A program made the position numbers and the translations under genes. Source: Actinomycetes bacterium (GTDB lineage: Bacteria; Actinomycetota; Acidimicrobiia; Acidimicrobiales; Acidimicrobiaceae). Taken from it: 33,770 nt of DNA. Every line of letters begins with the position of its first letter. Within the stretch, counting starts at the first letter, position 1. Below are positions 33,421 through 33,770 of the stretch, piece after piece. Where the stretch lies: contig JAJZXI010000008.1 in the NCBI GenBank assembly GCA_021806545.1, positions 4,105-37,874 of the forward strand. Reading direction: 5' to 3'. The notes below the pieces were generated by a model, which ran no database searches, was not told the origin of the DNA, and was given only the letters and a program-made list of their open reading frames with translations.

Positions 33421-33768
33421 AGGGACAAAACTAGGGCGAGTCGATGGTTGTTTACCTCCCACGTCCAACTTTCGTTGTCGTGGTTTGCTTGGAGTCGGGC
33501 CGTGAGCGGTAGCAGCATCATCTGTCGGGATTCCTCGGCTTTGCATTCGGCGTAGGAACCTCTCATCAAGGATCTTGTTCACTTCCTTGTAGGGAGTGAA
33601 CCGGCTGATCTCGCGATCTTTGATCCTTGACTTGATGCTCATGGCGGCTACGTGATCCACATCGCCCTGCCAGTTGCACTCCCAATAGGGATTGCGACAG
33701 TGAAACACATCCCCGTGTCGGTTGTCCCTATGGACATACCCACACGTTGGATCAGGACATGTTTGGCT
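33361..33768 (-). CDS. tnpB: TnpB-like protein, C-terminal part, running off the window
   Basis: Partial: the 5' end is beyond the right edge. The 136 residues seen begin SQTCPDPTCGYVHRDNRHGDVFHCRNPYWECNWQ, a four-cysteine zinc ribbon of the OrfB/TnpB family, followed by GDVDHVAAMSIKSR, corresponding to the D-x-N-A-A-x-N-I end of the RuvC domain with its third catalytic aspartate. A basic, low-complexity tail of about 85 residues follows. TnpB proteins are RNA-guided nucleases encoded in IS200/IS605-type elements. No tnpA is seen; it would be outside the window or absent. The part in the window is uninterrupted, ending at TGA 33361. Confidence 0.8.
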   Translation of the reverse strand, partial: SQTCPDPTCGYVHRDNRHGDVFHCRNPYWECNWQGDVDHVAAMSIKSRIKDREISRFTPYKEVNKILDERFLRRMQSRGIPTDDAATAHGPTPSKPRQRKLDVGGKQPSTRPSFVPVDRAEHAKAAGERRQKRCI

Positions 33769-33770
33769 GG

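Overview
The window looks like a chromosomal segment of an actinobacterium, most likely an Acidimicrobiia-type acidophile such as a Ferrimicrobium relative. The evidence is the block nnrD-alr-tsaE-tsaB-rimI-tsaD-groES-groEL, a GuaB3-type IMPDH paralogue next to guaA, an SCO4848-like small membrane protein, a PPA1498-type phosphoesterase and frequent GTG/TTG starts. GC content appears moderately high. The genus is an inference. Almost all genes are housekeeping. The only clear mobile DNA is the end of a TnpB-type element at the right edge.

Layout. (1) 195-3630, minus strand: a coupled carotenoid operon, crtE-crtI-crtB, making phytoene and then a desaturated carotene. (2) 3951-5350: a PHP-domain phosphoesterase and an FmdB zinc-ribbon protein, both minus strand, separated by a gap with a short duplicated motif. 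(3) 5383-8101: a CIRCE operator, then the coupled plus-strand operon galU-moeA-ybaK. (4) 8132-12909: a small membrane protein, a secreted or anchored unknown protein with a strong leader hairpin, a calcineurin-like phosphoesterase, tRNA-Thr(UGU) and a DUF885 protein with an HEGVPGHH motif. (5) 13110-15128: a cellulose-synthase-like glycosyltransferase ending in a c-di-GMP-binding PilZ domain. (6) 15403-20263, minus strand: guaB3-guaA-pcrA. (7) 20560-22616, plus strand: a PstS-like lipoprotein followed by CrcB-DUF190-CrcB, a probable heteromeric fluoride-export operon. (8) 22977-24463: an acyl-CoA thioesterase-like protein and, convergently, a CoA-pyrophosphatase-like NUDIX hydrolase. (9) 24521-32494, minus strand: nnrD, alr, a type-4-like uracil-DNA glycosylase, tsaE, tsaB, rimI and tsaD, tightly overlapping, followed by groES-groEL with its own CIRCE operator and a strong terminator. 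(10) 32495-33770: a poorly coding stretch with gene fragments and dyads, then the C-terminal part of a TnpB-like protein running off the edge.

Functional links. Both CIRCE elements predict HrcA control. The groESL one is expected; the one in front of fmdB (and back to back with galU) would extend the heat-shock regulon to an FmdB protein. The nnrD-to-tsaD block couples cofactor repair, D-alanine supply, DNA repair and tRNA t6A synthesis in one transcript. The most system-like novelty is the translational coupling of a phosphate-binding-protein-like lipoprotein to a two-subunit Fluc channel with a DUF190 protein between the subunits. I see no defence island, CRISPR array, prophage or rRNA.
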